64,000 bases of DNA from Hyphomonas adhaerens MHS-3 (GCF_000685235.1 NZ_ARYH01000001.1:496001-560000); one strand, 5' to 3'; shown: positions 46,036 to 55,284, counted from the stretch's first letter. The notes: a model not told the origin generated them from the sequence alone. Program-made: numbers and translations.

Positions 46036-47516
46036 CGGTTGATGCGGCGGCGCTGGACGCTGGAGGGGATGTGCAGGCTTTCGCGGTATTTGGCGACCGT
46101 GCGGCGGGCGATTTCGACGCCGTAGCCGGTGAGGATTTCCACGATCTGGTCGTCTGACAGAACGTCGTCCGGGTCTTCCTTGTCGATCAGCTGCTTGATC
46201 CGGTAGCGGACGGCTTCGGCGGAATGCGCCTCCCCGCCCCCGGTCGCCGGGATAGCGGCGGAGAAGAAATATTTCAGCTCGAACAGGCCGCGCGGCGTCG
46301 ACATGTATTTGTTGGTCGTGACGCGGGAAACGGTCGATTCGTGCATCTCGATCGCATCGGCCACCTGTTTCAGGTTCAGCGGCTTCAGGTGTGCGACACC
46401 ATGCGCGAAGAAGGCGTCCTGCTGGCGGACGATCTCGCTCGCCACCTTGAGGATGGTGCGGGCGCGCTGGTCCAGTGACTTGATGAGCCAGCTGGCGGAG
46501 GCGGCGCATTCGGAGATGAACTCCTTCTCCTGATCGCGCATCTTCAGGGCCGAGACTTCGGCATAATAGGCCTTGTCCATCAGCACGCGCGGCAGGGTGT
46601 CGGAGTTCAGTTCGACGGCGAACATGCCATTCGGCAGCTCGCGCACATAGACATCCGGCTGGACGGCGATGGTCGTATCGGAGGAATAGCCCGAGCCCGG
46701 CTTCGGAGAGAGCTGGCGCAGCTCCGACATCATGTCCATCAGGTCTTCCTTGCCGACGCCGCAACGGTCCGACAGGGTTTTCAGGTCATGCTTGGCGACG
46801 AGCGCGAGGTTCTCGATCATCGCTTCCATGGCCGGGTCGTAGCGGCCGCGCTCTTTCAGCTGCAGCGCCAGGCATTCCGGAATGGAGCGGGCCATCACGC
46901 CCGTCGGCTCAAAGCCCTGGCAGACGTGCAGCACGGCCTCGACATTCGCTTCGTCGGCACCAAGGTCTTTTGCGACCTCCTCGACCGTCGTGCGCAGGTA
47001 GCCGCCATCATCGGTCTCGTCGATCAGGCGGGCCGCAATCAGCCGGTCGGCCGCCGACAGACCAGCCAGTTGCAACTGGTCATGCAGGTGCTGGTTCAGC
47101 GACACATTGGAAGACGTATTGGAGGCCATGTCGTAATCGTCGCTGGCAGGCCCTGCCCCGATACCGGACCAGTCTGCCTTGGCGGATGGGCCGGAAACTC
47201 CGGCCGGCATGGCATTGTCGGAGCCCGTGCCCGGCTCGTAAACATCCTCACCCGGCGCATCCAGCTGTTCGCGTGCCTCGCCCATACCGGAAGAATCGTC
47301 GAGCGACATCTCTTCGCGGCGGGCCGGTTCGCTGCCTTCACCGGCGCCGTCATTGTCTTCAGATTTCTGAAGCAGCGGATTGCGTTCGATCTCGGCTTCG
47401 ACGAACTCGGCAAGTTCCTGGTTGGAAAGCTGCAGAAGCTTGATCGCCTGCTGCAGTTGCGGCGTCATGACCAGGGACGTGCCCTGGCGCATGTCGAGTG
47501 ATTGTTTCATGGCCAT
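46026..47516 (-). CDS. rpoN: RNA polymerase sigma-54 factor
   Basis: Sigma-54 directs RNA polymerase to -24/-12 promoters that need AAA+ activators, for example in nitrogen metabolism and flagellar genes. The 496-residue protein has the Q-rich activator region (LVMTPQLQQAIKLLQLSNQELAEFVE), an acidic region II, the core-binding middle, a helix-turn-helix near MHESTVSRVTTNKYM and the RpoN box ARRTVAKYRESL near the C-terminus. It is the last gene of the rnd-lptC-lptA-lptB-rpoN unit. The hpf/ptsN genes that usually follow rpoN are absent here. Confidence 0.96.
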   Translation of the reverse strand: MAMKQSLDMRQGTSLVMTPQLQQAIKLLQLSNQELAEFVEAEIERNPLLQKSEDNDGAGEGSEPARREEMSLDDSSGMGEAREQLDAPGEDVYEPGTGSDNAMPAGVSGPSAKADWSGIGAGPASDDYDMASNTSSNVSLNQHLHDQLQLAGLSAADRLIAARLIDETDDGGYLRTTVEEVAKDLGADEANVEAVLHVCQGFEPTGVMARSIPECLALQLKERGRYDPAMEAMIENLALVAKHDLKTLSDRCGVGKEDLMDMMSELRQLSPKPGSGYSSDTTIAVQPDVYVRELPNGMFAVELNSDTLPRVLMDKAYYAEVSALKMRDQEKEFISECAASASWLIKSLDQRARTILKVASEIVRQQDAFFAHGVAHLKPLNLKQVADAIEMHESTVSRVTTNKYMSTPRGLFELKYFFSAAIPATGGGEAHSAEAVRYRIKQLIDKEDPDDVLSDDQIVEILTGYGVEIARRTVAKYRESLHIPSSVQRRRINRAS

Positions 47517-47534
47517 AAGCCGCGCCCCCTAAAA

Positions 47535-48269
47535 TCAAGCGGCGAACTGTTCACCCAGATAGACCCTGCGCACATCCTCGTTCTTCAGCACGCTGTCAGG
47601 CGGGCCGTCGAAGAGAACTTCACCATCATACATGACATAGGCCCGGTCGACGATCTGGAGCGTTTCGCGCACCTGGTGGTCCGTAATCAGGACGCCCAGG
47701 CCACGCTGCTTCAGGTAGCGGACAAGGTCGGAAATGTCGGAAATGGCAAGCGGGTCGATACCGGTGAACGGTTCGTCCAGTAGCATGAAGCTTGGACGTG
47801 ATGCGAGCGCACGGGCAATCTCGACGCGGCGGCGTTCACCTCCCGACAGGGAAGTGGCGGCCTGATTGCGCAGATGTTCCACGTGCAGTTCGCTGAGCAG
47901 GCTGTCGACCTGTGCCATCCGGGCGGCGCGGTCTTTTTCGACCAGTTCCGCCACGGCCAGTACATTCTCTTCCACTGTCATGCCCCGGAAAATCGAGGCT
48001 TCCTGCGGAAGATAGCCCACGCCGAGGCGTGCGCGCTGATACATGGGAAGACGGGTCACATCCTCGCCGTCGATCGAAATCTCTCCCGTATCGACGCCGA
48101 TCAGGCCCATGATCATGTAAAAGCAGGTCGTCTTGCCGGCCCCGTTGGGTCCAAGCAGGCCAACAACCTCTCCGCGCTGAAGAGAAAGCGAGACATCCCG
48201 CACGACCTGTCGCTTGCCAAATGACTTGGCAATATTCTTAACGACAAGGCCTTCGGCCGACTCGGTCAT
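47535..48269 (-). CDS. lptB: LPS export ABC transporter ATP-binding protein LptB
   Basis: LptB powers extraction of lipopolysaccharide from the inner membrane with LptFG. The 244-residue ABC ATPase has Walker A GPNGAGKTT, the Q-loop YLPQEAS, signature LSGGERRR, Walker B FMLLDEPF and switch His in ITDHQVRE. It lies 18 bases before rpoN and downstream of lptA, the conserved alphaproteobacterial order. Identification is firm. Confidence 0.97.
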   Translation of the reverse strand: MTESAEGLVVKNIAKSFGKRQVVRDVSLSLQRGEVVGLLGPNGAGKTTCFYMIMGLIGVDTGEISIDGEDVTRLPMYQRARLGVGYLPQEASIFRGMTVEENVLAVAELVEKDRAARMAQVDSLLSELHVEHLRNQAATSLSGGERRRVEIARALASRPSFMLLDEPFTGIDPLAISDISDLVRYLKQRGLGVLITDHQVRETLQIVDRAYVMYDGEVLFDGPPDSVLKNEDVRRVYLGEQFAA

Positions 48270-48363
48270 CTTTCTCTGGAATCCCTTTCAGTGCGGGCGT
48301 TTGTTGCCCGGTACGACTGTTACCTTCACATGCTTAAGATCGGTTTCACGATCCCTTTTAAAT

Positions 48364-48891
48364 TTACCCATTCGACCCGGTTTCGGAATCGGGGTCGATC
48401 ATCATGCGGGTGCGGCCATCGCCGCCATCCAATGTGGTGCGCCGGTTCGTGATCTCAAGCTTGAGCACTTTCCCTTCTGCCACATCGCGTCCGCGCATCA
48501 GGGCAACTTTGCCGGTCATCGTGATCGTGTCGCTGCTCGCCACATAGACGCCGCGGTCCCCTTTCGCCTTCAGCTCGGGCGTGACGTAGAAGACATCGCC
48601 ATCAGCCGTCATGGACTCGATCTGGCCGAAACTGCCCCCCACCGTACTGGTGGCATCGCCTTCCTTGCTGGCGAAGACCATCGTCACCTTGTCGGCGCGC
48701 AGCCGGGCATCGCCCTGCTGGATGTCGACATTGCCGATCAGCAGGACCTTGCGTTCCCGCTCAAGGCTCTCTGTCCGGTCGGAATTGATGTAGATCGGCC
48801 CGCCTTCGGACGAGATCTGTGCGTGGGCCGGGGCAGTGAAAGCCGCGAAACCGCCCGCCAGCAGAACGCCGAGAATCCTAATTCGAGCCAT
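48364..48891 (-). CDS. lptA: LPS transport periplasmic protein LptA
   Basis: LptA forms the periplasmic bridge carrying LPS from LptC to LptD. The 175-residue product has a signal peptide (MARIRILGVLLAGGFAAFTAPAHA, cleaved before QIS) and an OstA-type beta-jellyroll with ERERKVLLIGNVDIQQGDARLRADKV and SSDTITMTGKVALMRGRDVAEGKVL. I chose ATG 48891, overlapping lptC by 14 bases; an upstream GTG (48906) is possible. It ends 94 bases before lptB. Confidence 0.92.
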   Translation of the reverse strand: MARIRILGVLLAGGFAAFTAPAHAQISSEGGPIYINSDRTESLERERKVLLIGNVDIQQGDARLRADKVTMVFASKEGDATSTVGGSFGQIESMTADGDVFYVTPELKAKGDRGVYVASSDTITMTGKVALMRGRDVAEGKVLKLEITNRRTTLDGGDGRTRMMIDPDSETGSNG

Positions 48892-49567
48892 CTGTTTCAC
48901 CTTCACCCGTCGTTTCCATCTGGACCGGCGCCGCCCTGGCGGGCGCCGGATATATTACAGTGCGCACATTGCCGACACAGACAACGCGGTCGCCATCGTC
49001 GAGAACTTCATACGAGTCGCAGCGGATGTCGCCAAGGGGACCTTTTCCCTTCAGCGGCGAAAGCCCCTCGATCCGGCCTTCCCCGACAAAGACCCGCGCG
49101 CCCTTCGACACGAACGTATAGCCCGACGCGTCGGTGATGCTGACATTGTCATACAGTTCCAGAATGCCCGCGGCGCGGTCGTACATGCCGGACGGGGCAC
49201 TGACCAGGCTGCCCGTCTCGTCAGTGAGGACCGGCGCGACCAGGTCGACCGTCTGGCCTTCGCCGCGGCGGCGGCGGGCCGCATCTGCCGTGATCTGAAA
49301 GCTCTGGCCCGTGGAATCCCGGCCGGTGAAGCGCGGGTTCACCATGGTGACCGAATCGCCCTTCGACACGCTGACAGGCTGGGACTCGCTGGTCAGGGCG
49401 CTTTTGATGATGTGACCGGCGAAGAAACCGATCGAAACCGCCGCGCCAGCCACAAACAGCATGCGCAGCATCCGCACCCGTTCAGACCGCTTGCGGGCCT
49501 GCGCCAGCGTCAGCTGGCGGCGCGGGGCCCAAAGCGAGGCCGGATCATGATGTGTGGCGGCGTCCAT
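48878..49567 (-). CDS. lptC: LPS export protein LptC
   Basis: LptC is a bitopic inner-membrane protein that hands LPS from LptBFG to LptA. The 229-residue product has a cytoplasmic N-terminus, one membrane helix (MLRMLFVAGAAVSIGFFAGHII) and a periplasmic jellyroll with FTGRDSTGQSFQITADAA and DVISITDASGYTF-like strands. It is first of the lptC-lptA-lptB series and overlaps lptA. The preceding gene is an RNase D-like exonuclease. Confidence 0.92.
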   Translation of the reverse strand: MDAATHHDPASLWAPRRQLTLAQARKRSERVRMLRMLFVAGAAVSIGFFAGHIIKSALTSESQPVSVSKGDSVTMVNPRFTGRDSTGQSFQITADAARRRRGEGQTVDLVAPVLTDETGSLVSAPSGMYDRAAGILELYDNVSITDASGYTFVSKGARVFVGEGRIEGLSPLKGKGPLGDIRCDSYEVLDDGDRVVCVGNVRTVIYPAPARAAPVQMETTGEGETDGSN

Positions 49568-49652
49568 GCCGGTGGCGAACCTGTAAGCAACTCAGCTGTT
49601 TTGTGTACCCGCGATCCTGCCATGACAAAAGCGGCGAAGGCATGACCAGCGG

Positions 49653-50267
49653 TCAGCTATGGGCAAAAATGTCCTGTTCGTCCCAGCCGGCCAGGTCCAG
49701 ACGGGCCCGCATGGGTAGGAAATCGAAGCAGGCCTGCGCAATTTCAAGGCGTCCCTCGCGGATCAGCATGGCTTCCAGCCCTGCCTTGATCTGGTGCAGG
49801 TACAGCACATCGGAGGCGGCGTACTGCATCTGCGCATCGCTGAGCTCGGCCGTGCCCCAGTCCGAGCTCTGCTGCGCTTTCGACAACTCCGCCCCGGCCA
49901 CTTCGCGGGCGACATCCTTCAGGCCATGGCGGTCCGTGTAGGTGCGGGCGAGCTTCGAGGCGATCTTCGTACACCAGACCGGCGCGCAGGTGATTCCCAT
50001 CCAGCGCAGCATCATGGCGATGTCGTAGCGGCCGTAATGGAAGATCTTCACGACCTTCGGATCCGTCAGCAGCGCCTTCAGGTTCGGGCAGTCATAGTCC
50101 CGCCCCAGCTGCACCAGATGCGCCGTTCCGTCTCCGCTGGAAAGCTGCACCAGCGTCAGGTGGTCGCGATGGAGATTGAGGCCCATGGCCTCGCAGTCGA
50201 TGGCGACAACAGGGCCGAAATCGATTTCGGCCGGCAGGTCGCCCTTGTGAAGTGTGATCCCGTTCAT
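49653..50267 (-). CDS. RNase D-like 3'-5' exonuclease
   Basis: This is a DEDDy-family exonuclease domain of 204 residues. Exo I VAIDCEAMGL provides Asp and Glu, Exo II is KIFHYGRYDIAMM, and Exo III YAASDVLYLH provides Tyr and Asp. It lacks the C-terminal HRDC domains of full-length RNase D, as is usual for the short alphaproteobacterial form, which probably trims structured RNAs such as tRNA precursors. It is the first gene of the lpt-rpoN transcription unit, 85 bases upstream of lptC. Confidence 0.9.
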   Translation of the reverse strand: MNGITLHKGDLPAEIDFGPVVAIDCEAMGLNLHRDHLTLVQLSSGDGTAHLVQLGRDYDCPNLKALLTDPKVVKIFHYGRYDIAMMLRWMGITCAPVWCTKIASKLARTYTDRHGLKDVAREVAGAELSKAQQSSDWGTAELSDAQMQYAASDVLYLHQIKAGLEAMLIREGRLEIAQACFDFLPMRARLDLAGWDEQDIFAHS

Positions 50268-50429
50268 GACCGGGCTCTAGCATGAAAGCGGTTAAGGGCA
50301 AGTGCGAGCTGCCGCGCGGGCAGGCCTTGGCCTCCCCCGCCGGGTGGATAGCGTGTTGGACAAGGCCCCCGCCAGACACTCAAGAACACAATATACAGAC
50401 CCTCTATACACCCTCTACAGGAGCCTGAA

Positions 50430-50831
50430 ATGACCTCAGACGAGCTTACCGCCCTGGCCGCATCCATGCCTTTCGCCAAACTGATCGGCTTTCAGGTGAT
50501 CGAGGCCGGAAAGGACAAGGTCGTCGCGCAGGCCACCGTCCGGGACGATCTCTGCACGGCGGGCGGCATCGCCCATGGCGGCTTCCTGATGACGCTGGCT
50601 GACTGCGCCGGCGCCCTCGGCGCCTTCCTCAACCTGCCGGACGGCGCGAAGACGACCACCACGCCTGAGAGCAAGACGAACCTCATCGCCGCCGCGCCCG
50701 CCGGCTCCGTCCTCACCGCGACCGCCACCCCGGTCAGCATCGGCCGCCGCCTGCAGGTCTGGCAGACCCGGATCGAACGCGAAGACGGCAAGCTCGTCGC
50801 CCTGACCACCCAGAGCCAGATGAACCTGTGA
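50430..50831 (+). CDS. PaaI-type hotdog thioesterase
   Basis: This is a 133-residue acyl-CoA thioesterase-like protein. The hotdog helix reads AGGIAHGGFLMTLADCAGALGAF, with the family Asn/Asp site replaced by HGG-x3-TLAD, followed by TTTTPESKTNLIAAAPAGSVLTATATPV strands. PaaI-type enzymes hydrolyse acyl-CoAs that would otherwise trap CoA. AGGAG precedes the ATG. It stands alone. Confidence 0.88.
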   Translation: MTSDELTALAASMPFAKLIGFQVIEAGKDKVVAQATVRDDLCTAGGIAHGGFLMTLADCAGALGAFLNLPDGAKTTTTPESKTNLIAAAPAGSVLTATATPVSIGRRLQVWQTRIEREDGKLVALTTQSQMNL

Positions 50832-50876
50832 GGCCGGCGCGACAATCCCGTCGCCTGACAATATCCCGACCGCGAC

Positions 50877-51494
50877 TCAGACAGCTGGAAATGCGCGTGC
50901 AATCAATGACGTCGCAGCCCGCCACATCCAGCGTTGCGACAAGTAGAGTAATCCAAGCCCGACCAGGCCAATGACCAGCGTCCCCCATACGGGCAAAACG
51001 GATACCTCGTCCGTTGGCCAGCCCATGATACGGACCTGGTAGCCATCCTCGCCTGTTGGAAACACACCAGCCATTCCCGGCCGCAGGAAAAAAGCGACCG
51101 AAAAAATCAACATGATTGCGCCGGTCACCCCAAGAAAGGCATTGAACGCCAGGGTCACAAGAGACTTTGCGCCCGACGTCGCAAGCGCAAACATGTTGGA
51201 TACCAGGGCTGAAGGCCTTGCCGTACCACCAGACTGGCTCAACAGCACATCCCCGATGAGCGGCGCGAGGAAATCGCGCGGATCGCCCAACCGCTCCAGC
51301 GCCACCTTCAGGCGCTCATGATCATCCGCTCCAGGAATATGATCAAAAACCTCAGCGAGGTGGTCATCCAACCCCGTCTCCAGCTCCCGCCGAACTGCAG
51401 CTGGCAGGTCGGACAGTAAATGCCGGACACGCAAATGGTGGAGAAGCAACAATCTTTTGGCCGCGCTATCAGTGGTTTCAAATTTCTTGCTCAT
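50877..51494 (-). CDS. HAAS-like membrane protein, PadR partner
   Basis: This is a 205-residue protein. The N-terminal 110 residues are soluble and helical (LRVRHLLSDLPAAVRRELETGLDDHLAEVFDH, then LERLGDPRDFLAPL), matching the HAAS/DUF1700 type found next to PadR genes. The C-terminal part has two membrane helices, around GVTGAIMLIFSVAFFL and LPVWGTLVIGLVGLGLLYL. Such proteins may act as membrane-bound partners or anti-regulators of PadR. Its start overlaps the PadR stop by 4 bases, so the two are co-translated. Confidence 0.78.
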   Translation of the reverse strand: MSKKFETTDSAAKRLLLLHHLRVRHLLSDLPAAVRRELETGLDDHLAEVFDHIPGADDHERLKVALERLGDPRDFLAPLIGDVLLSQSGGTARPSALVSNMFALATSGAKSLVTLAFNAFLGVTGAIMLIFSVAFFLRPGMAGVFPTGEDGYQVRIMGWPTDEVSVLPVWGTLVIGLVGLGLLYLSQRWMWRAATSLIARAFPAV

Positions 51495-51844
51495 GCTTCT
51501 TTCCCAATCGTTTTTGAGAGCAGAATAGACTCAACTGTCTCGGTCCAGATTGCATCCATTTCGGACAAGGTTGTCCGGCCAAGATCGGTCAATCGATAGT
51601 ATTTTCTCGCGGGTCCCTTATCGGCTTCCCCCCAGTAGGGCTCGACAAGGTCTTCCTGTTTCAGGCGCACAAGGACCGCGTAGAGCGTACCATCTGTTAT
51701 CTCGACACCAGACGTCTCTTTAATCGCCTCAACGAGCGCATAGCCATAGCTATCCTTATTGGCCAGGGCGCGCATGACGATGAGTTCAAGCACGCCTTTG
51801 CGCACTTGTGTCTTCCAATTGGAGGTGAACGGGGCATTTGACAT
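51491..51844 (-). CDS. PadR-family transcriptional regulator
   Basis: This is a 117-residue winged-helix regulator with the PadR signature: RKGVLELIVMRALANKDSYGYALVEAI, then TDGTLYAVLVRLKQEDLVEPYW and ARKYYRLTDLG. PadR proteins repress promoters of detoxification or membrane genes and often bind ligands. ATG 51844 begins the conserved sequence. It is divergent from the DUF418 gene, which is its likely target, with the promoter shared in the 98-base gap. Confidence 0.92.
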   Translation of the reverse strand: MSNAPFTSNWKTQVRKGVLELIVMRALANKDSYGYALVEAIKETSGVEITDGTLYAVLVRLKQEDLVEPYWGEADKGPARKYYRLTDLGRTTLSEMDAIWTETVESILLSKTIGKEA

Positions 51845-51853
51845 GGCACTATC

Positions 51854-51882
51854 TTGACACAACTAGCTCACATTACTAGATA
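51854..51882 (+). promoter_or_regulatory. sigma-70-type promoter for the DUF418 gene
   Basis: TTGACA (51854-51859) and TAGATA (51877-51882) are separated by exactly 17 bases. Two CTAG-containing motifs in the spacer and -10 form a partial inverted repeat that could be the PadR operator. The inference is strong for the promoter and weak for the operator. Confidence 0.65.
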
Positions 51883-51942
51883 CCTTGTTATAAGGGGTAG
51901 TTGATCATCAGCATACCCCGTCCCTTGCGAGGCACATTTCAG

Positions 51943-53559
51943 ATGGCAAGCAATCCATCAGCTCAGGCTGGCAGCTCTCCTCCCATAAAATCCGGTCACA
52001 TGGGACCGGTTGCGGCGGCCGGGCGTCTTGTTCATCTCGATATGCTGCGCGGTTTGGCACTCTTCGGGATTCTGCTGATCAATGCAGAGCAAATGTTCCA
52101 GCCGTTTTTCTTCAGCGATCTGGACTATGCCAATGCGCCGGTCGGGGTTGTCCCCGGCGAGACCGGAGCTGTCTGGAACTGGGCGATATTGCACACCCTG
52201 TTCGACACCAAGTTCATCACCCTGTTCTCACTTTTATTCGGGATCGGATTCGCCCTGCAGATCGAGCGCGCACAAAGCCGGGCACAGCCTTTTACCGGGA
52301 TCTATATGCGCCGCATGTTCGTACTCGCACTCTTTGGTATCTTCCACGCGATCCTGTTCTATCCGGCAGACGTCCTGGTCAATTACGCTGTGACCGGTAC
52401 GGTTTTCTTCCTGCTTGCCCGCAACTGGACACCGGCCATGCTGTTCCAGGTTGGAGTGATACTCTTTTTGACAACCGTGTCGGCCTTGCTCATTCTGAAT
52501 GGTCCTGAACCATCGATTGTCGCACTCCTCGCAGCCCCGTCCATCATGATCGTCGTGGCCATTCTGGGCTCTCGCCTGAAATGGCCGATGTGGGTACGCT
52601 GCCTGGCCTTCCTGACGGTTATCGGGGCCACATTTGCAATGCAGGTCAACGGCAGGCCGGACGCTCCGCCAGAGCATTCCCTCAGCGAAATTCAGGAAAC
52701 GGCCAACGCGGTATCGTCTGCATTTGCAAAAGGTTCATTTGAGGTTGAAGGCGTTGAATACCCATTGCCCTTGGATGCGGCGGCTCTCGACAAGATAATG
52801 TCCGTGGAAGGACTCAACGCGACTCAAAGCAACATCGTGGAGCAATCCATAATGCGCGCCGGGCCTCCTTCAGCATATTTCGAGCGTGGCCTCTCTGCCT
52901 TGGCGGCCTTTCAGGTTTTTGGTGTCCTTTATCTCTATTGGCGATCCTTTGCCCTCTTCGCGATCGGCGCAGCGTTCATGAAATGGGGCTTACTCAAGAA
53001 TGACAGCAACTTCGCAAAACCAGCCATGATTCTGGGACTCGGGATCGGATTGCCCCTTGCCTTACTGGCGACCTGGATGCAGTTCAGCTCACTGACGGCT
53101 GATAACTCCATCTACTCCCTCGGAGAGCCTGTTCATTCCCTCTCCTCGTTGCTTATTGCCGTTGGCATTGTCGGGCTGGTCAGCCTGTGGAGCCGGACAA
53201 AGGTCATGGCCTGGCTTGCTGGAGGACTTTCCCATCTCGGCCGCATGGCTCTCACCAACTACATCGCCCAATCGGCAGCTCTTGCATACGTTTCGGCTTG
53301 GTATGGGCTGGGACTGGCGGGGTCATTAACCCGTTGGGAGCAATCATTTGTGTGTGTTGGCATATTCACCGCTCTCGCACTGGTCAGCCGTGCCTGGCTG
53401 CTCATCTTTGAATACGGGCCGCTGGAATGGGTGTGGAGAAGCCTGACCTATGGTCGGTTTGCCCAACTTCGGCGCCAGCCCGTTGTCGCGTCAGGCTCAA
53501 CAGGACATTCATCAGAGCGCCAGACTCGCCAAACTGGACGATTTCGGGCGAGGTCTTGA
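51943..53559 (+). CDS. DUF418-type multi-pass membrane protein
   Basis: This is a 538-residue integral membrane protein with about 11 hydrophobic segments. The DUF418 hallmark RLVHLDMLRGLALFGILLINAE is near residue 25 and the C-terminal GPLEWVWRSLTYGRF marks the family end. The last 30 residues are an unusual hydrophilic tail. The family resembles acyltransferase-like or transport membrane proteins without a settled function. ATG 51943 is used; a TTG at 51901 could extend it. It is visibly more AT-rich than neighbouring genes and under a good promoter. Confidence 0.85.
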   Translation: MASNPSAQAGSSPPIKSGHMGPVAAAGRLVHLDMLRGLALFGILLINAEQMFQPFFFSDLDYANAPVGVVPGETGAVWNWAILHTLFDTKFITLFSLLFGIGFALQIERAQSRAQPFTGIYMRRMFVLALFGIFHAILFYPADVLVNYAVTGTVFFLLARNWTPAMLFQVGVILFLTTVSALLILNGPEPSIVALLAAPSIMIVVAILGSRLKWPMWVRCLAFLTVIGATFAMQVNGRPDAPPEHSLSEIQETANAVSSAFAKGSFEVEGVEYPLPLDAAALDKIMSVEGLNATQSNIVEQSIMRAGPPSAYFERGLSALAAFQVFGVLYLYWRSFALFAIGAAFMKWGLLKNDSNFAKPAMILGLGIGLPLALLATWMQFSSLTADNSIYSLGEPVHSLSSLLIAVGIVGLVSLWSRTKVMAWLAGGLSHLGRMALTNYIAQSAALAYVSAWYGLGLAGSLTRWEQSFVCVGIFTALALVSRAWLLIFEYGPLEWVWRSLTYGRFAQLRRQPVVASGSTGHSSERQTRQTGRFRARS

Positions 53560-53752
53560 AGTCGCGAAAGGGCGATTTCGTCATCCGCCAATATCGGCGG
53601 AGCGGCAGTCAAGGGCCAATTCGAGCCGCCCGGAAAGTCAGCAACCCGTCGACTTGCACGCTCAGGCCGCGTTGTGTTCTGGCGTCGCGGCGGAAAGTCC
53701 GTCTATGTTTGCCCCTTGAACGGTGTGAAACGAAGAAGGACGTGTCGAGCGG

Positions 53753-54805
53753 ATGAACCGGAGACAGATGTTGGGGGCGGCCAGTGCAATGCTGGCGCTG
53801 GGGCCTCAGATAGCTATGAAGGCGGCGGCGCAGGCGCAAGCGACGACAGGCGGGCCGCCGGTTCTCCTGCCGCCGCGGCTGAAGGCGGGGGACACGGTCG
53901 GCCTGATCGAACCGGCCTCGGCCACATGGGAGCCATTTGCCATCCAGCTGATCGAGGAGGCGCTCGCCAATCTCGGCCTGAAATCCAAACGGGCGCATAA
54001 CATCCTGGACCGCGACGGCTATTTCGCGGGCGACGACCAGGCCCGCGCGGACGGCGTGAACCAGATGTTCGCCGACCCGGACGTCGCCGCCATCATGAGC
54101 GTGCGCGGCGGCTGGGGCACGGCGCGGATCCTGCCCTTTCTCGATTTCGACCTCATCGGCCAGAACCCGAAAGCCCTGATCGGCTATAGCGACATCACCG
54201 CGCTGCACCTGGCCATTCATGCCAGGACAGGCATGGTGACCTTCCACGGGCCGGTTGGCATTTCCGCTTGGGGCCAGCAATCGCTGGAGACGTTCAAGCC
54301 GCTGCTGTTCGACGCCGCAATGCCGGACTATGTGAACCCGGTCGCCGGGGAAGACCGGCTTGTGCAGCGGAAATGGCGTACCCAGACGATTACGCCAGGC
54401 ACGGCGCGCGGGCGGCTGCTGGGCGGGAACCTCACCGTCATGACCGCCCTAGTGGGCACGCCCTATTTGCCCGATTTCGACGGGGCGATCCTGTTCTTCG
54501 AGGATATCGACGAAGCGGTCTACCGCATCGACCGGATGCTGACGCAGCTCGGCCAGGCGGGCATTCTGGGGCGCGTCGCGGGGGTGATCGTCGGCAACTG
54601 CACCGATTGCAGCCAGGGCAGCAGCATCGGCGGCTTTACGCTGAGCGAAATCCTGACGCACCATCTGCAGCCGCTGGGCGTGCCAGCCTATTCCGGCGCC
54701 TTCATCGGCCATCTGACGGACCAGTTCACTGTGCCGGAAGGCGGGCTTGTGGAAATGGATGCAGACGCGGGCAGTTTCCGCCTGCTGGAACCGGCGGTCC
54801 GCTGA
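53753..54805 (+). CDS. LD-carboxypeptidase (S66 family)
   Basis: This is a murein tetrapeptide carboxypeptidase of 350 residues that removes the terminal D-Ala from muropeptides. The S66 triad is visible: Ser146 in IGYSDITALH, Glu in FFEDIDEAVYRIDR and His in FIGHLTDQFTVP. The N-terminus MNRRQMLGAASAMLALG has a twin-Arg start like a Tat or Sec signal, so the enzyme may be periplasmic although many family members are cytoplasmic. It stands alone; the 193 bases before it (53560-53752) contain no supported feature. Confidence 0.88.
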   Translation: MNRRQMLGAASAMLALGPQIAMKAAAQAQATTGGPPVLLPPRLKAGDTVGLIEPASATWEPFAIQLIEEALANLGLKSKRAHNILDRDGYFAGDDQARADGVNQMFADPDVAAIMSVRGGWGTARILPFLDFDLIGQNPKALIGYSDITALHLAIHARTGMVTFHGPVGISAWGQQSLETFKPLLFDAAMPDYVNPVAGEDRLVQRKWRTQTITPGTARGRLLGGNLTVMTALVGTPYLPDFDGAILFFEDIDEAVYRIDRMLTQLGQAGILGRVAGVIVGNCTDCSQGSSIGGFTLSEILTHHLQPLGVPAYSGAFIGHLTDQFTVPEGGLVEMDADAGSFRLLEPAVR

Positions 54806-54812
54806 GGCCCGT

Positions 54813-55283
54813 CTAGCCGGCCGCCTTTTTCAGGGCGACCATGGCCACTTCCATCGCGTTCAGGAAGTTCGACCGGTCCTGCTTGGTGAACGGGGCGGCA
54901 CCCTTTGGCGCGCCTTCGCCGAGGCCCGCGCGGAGGTCTGCATGGATGGCGCGCACGGCGACGGCATTGCCGATGGAGGCATCCGTGAACGGCTTGCCAT
55001 TGGGGCCGAGCACGCGCGCCCCCTTCTCCAGTGCCCGCTGCGCCAGCAGAATGTCCGCCGTGATGACGAGGCTGCGCGGGCCGGCCTGTTCGGCGATCCA
55101 GTCATCGGCGGCATCGAACCCGTCCGTCACGATCTGGCGCGAGATCAGCCGGTGCTCCGGAATGCGGATATAGGAATTGGCGACAATCACCACCGGCACC
55201 TCATGGCGCAGCGCCACACGGTACACCTCCTCCTTCACAGGGCAGGCATCGGCATCGACGAGGATTTGAAGGGCATCCGGCAT
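54813..55283 (-). CDS. YaiI/YqxD-family (DUF188) protein
   Basis: This is a 156-residue protein with the family N-terminus ILVDADACPVKEEVYRVALR and later LVITADILLAQRALEKGARVLGPNGKPFTDASI, a PIN-like fold with conserved Asp residues, so a nuclease role has been suggested but not shown. The ATG at 55283 comes 1 base after the stop of the upstream secreted protein, so the two are translationally coupled. The longer frame to 55487 is not credible because it would overlap that gene. Confidence 0.88.
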   Translation of the reverse strand: MPDALQILVDADACPVKEEVYRVALRHEVPVVIVANSYIRIPEHRLISRQIVTDGFDAADDWIAEQAGPRSLVITADILLAQRALEKGARVLGPNGKPFTDASIGNAVAVRAIHADLRAGLGEGAPKGAAPFTKQDRSNFLNAMEVAMVALKKAAG

Positions 55284-55284
55284 G

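Noticed and set aside
53427-53756. Frame overlapping the DUF418 3' end that looks faintly like a transposon remnant
   Set aside because: No transposase motif, no inverted repeats and no target duplication can be seen.
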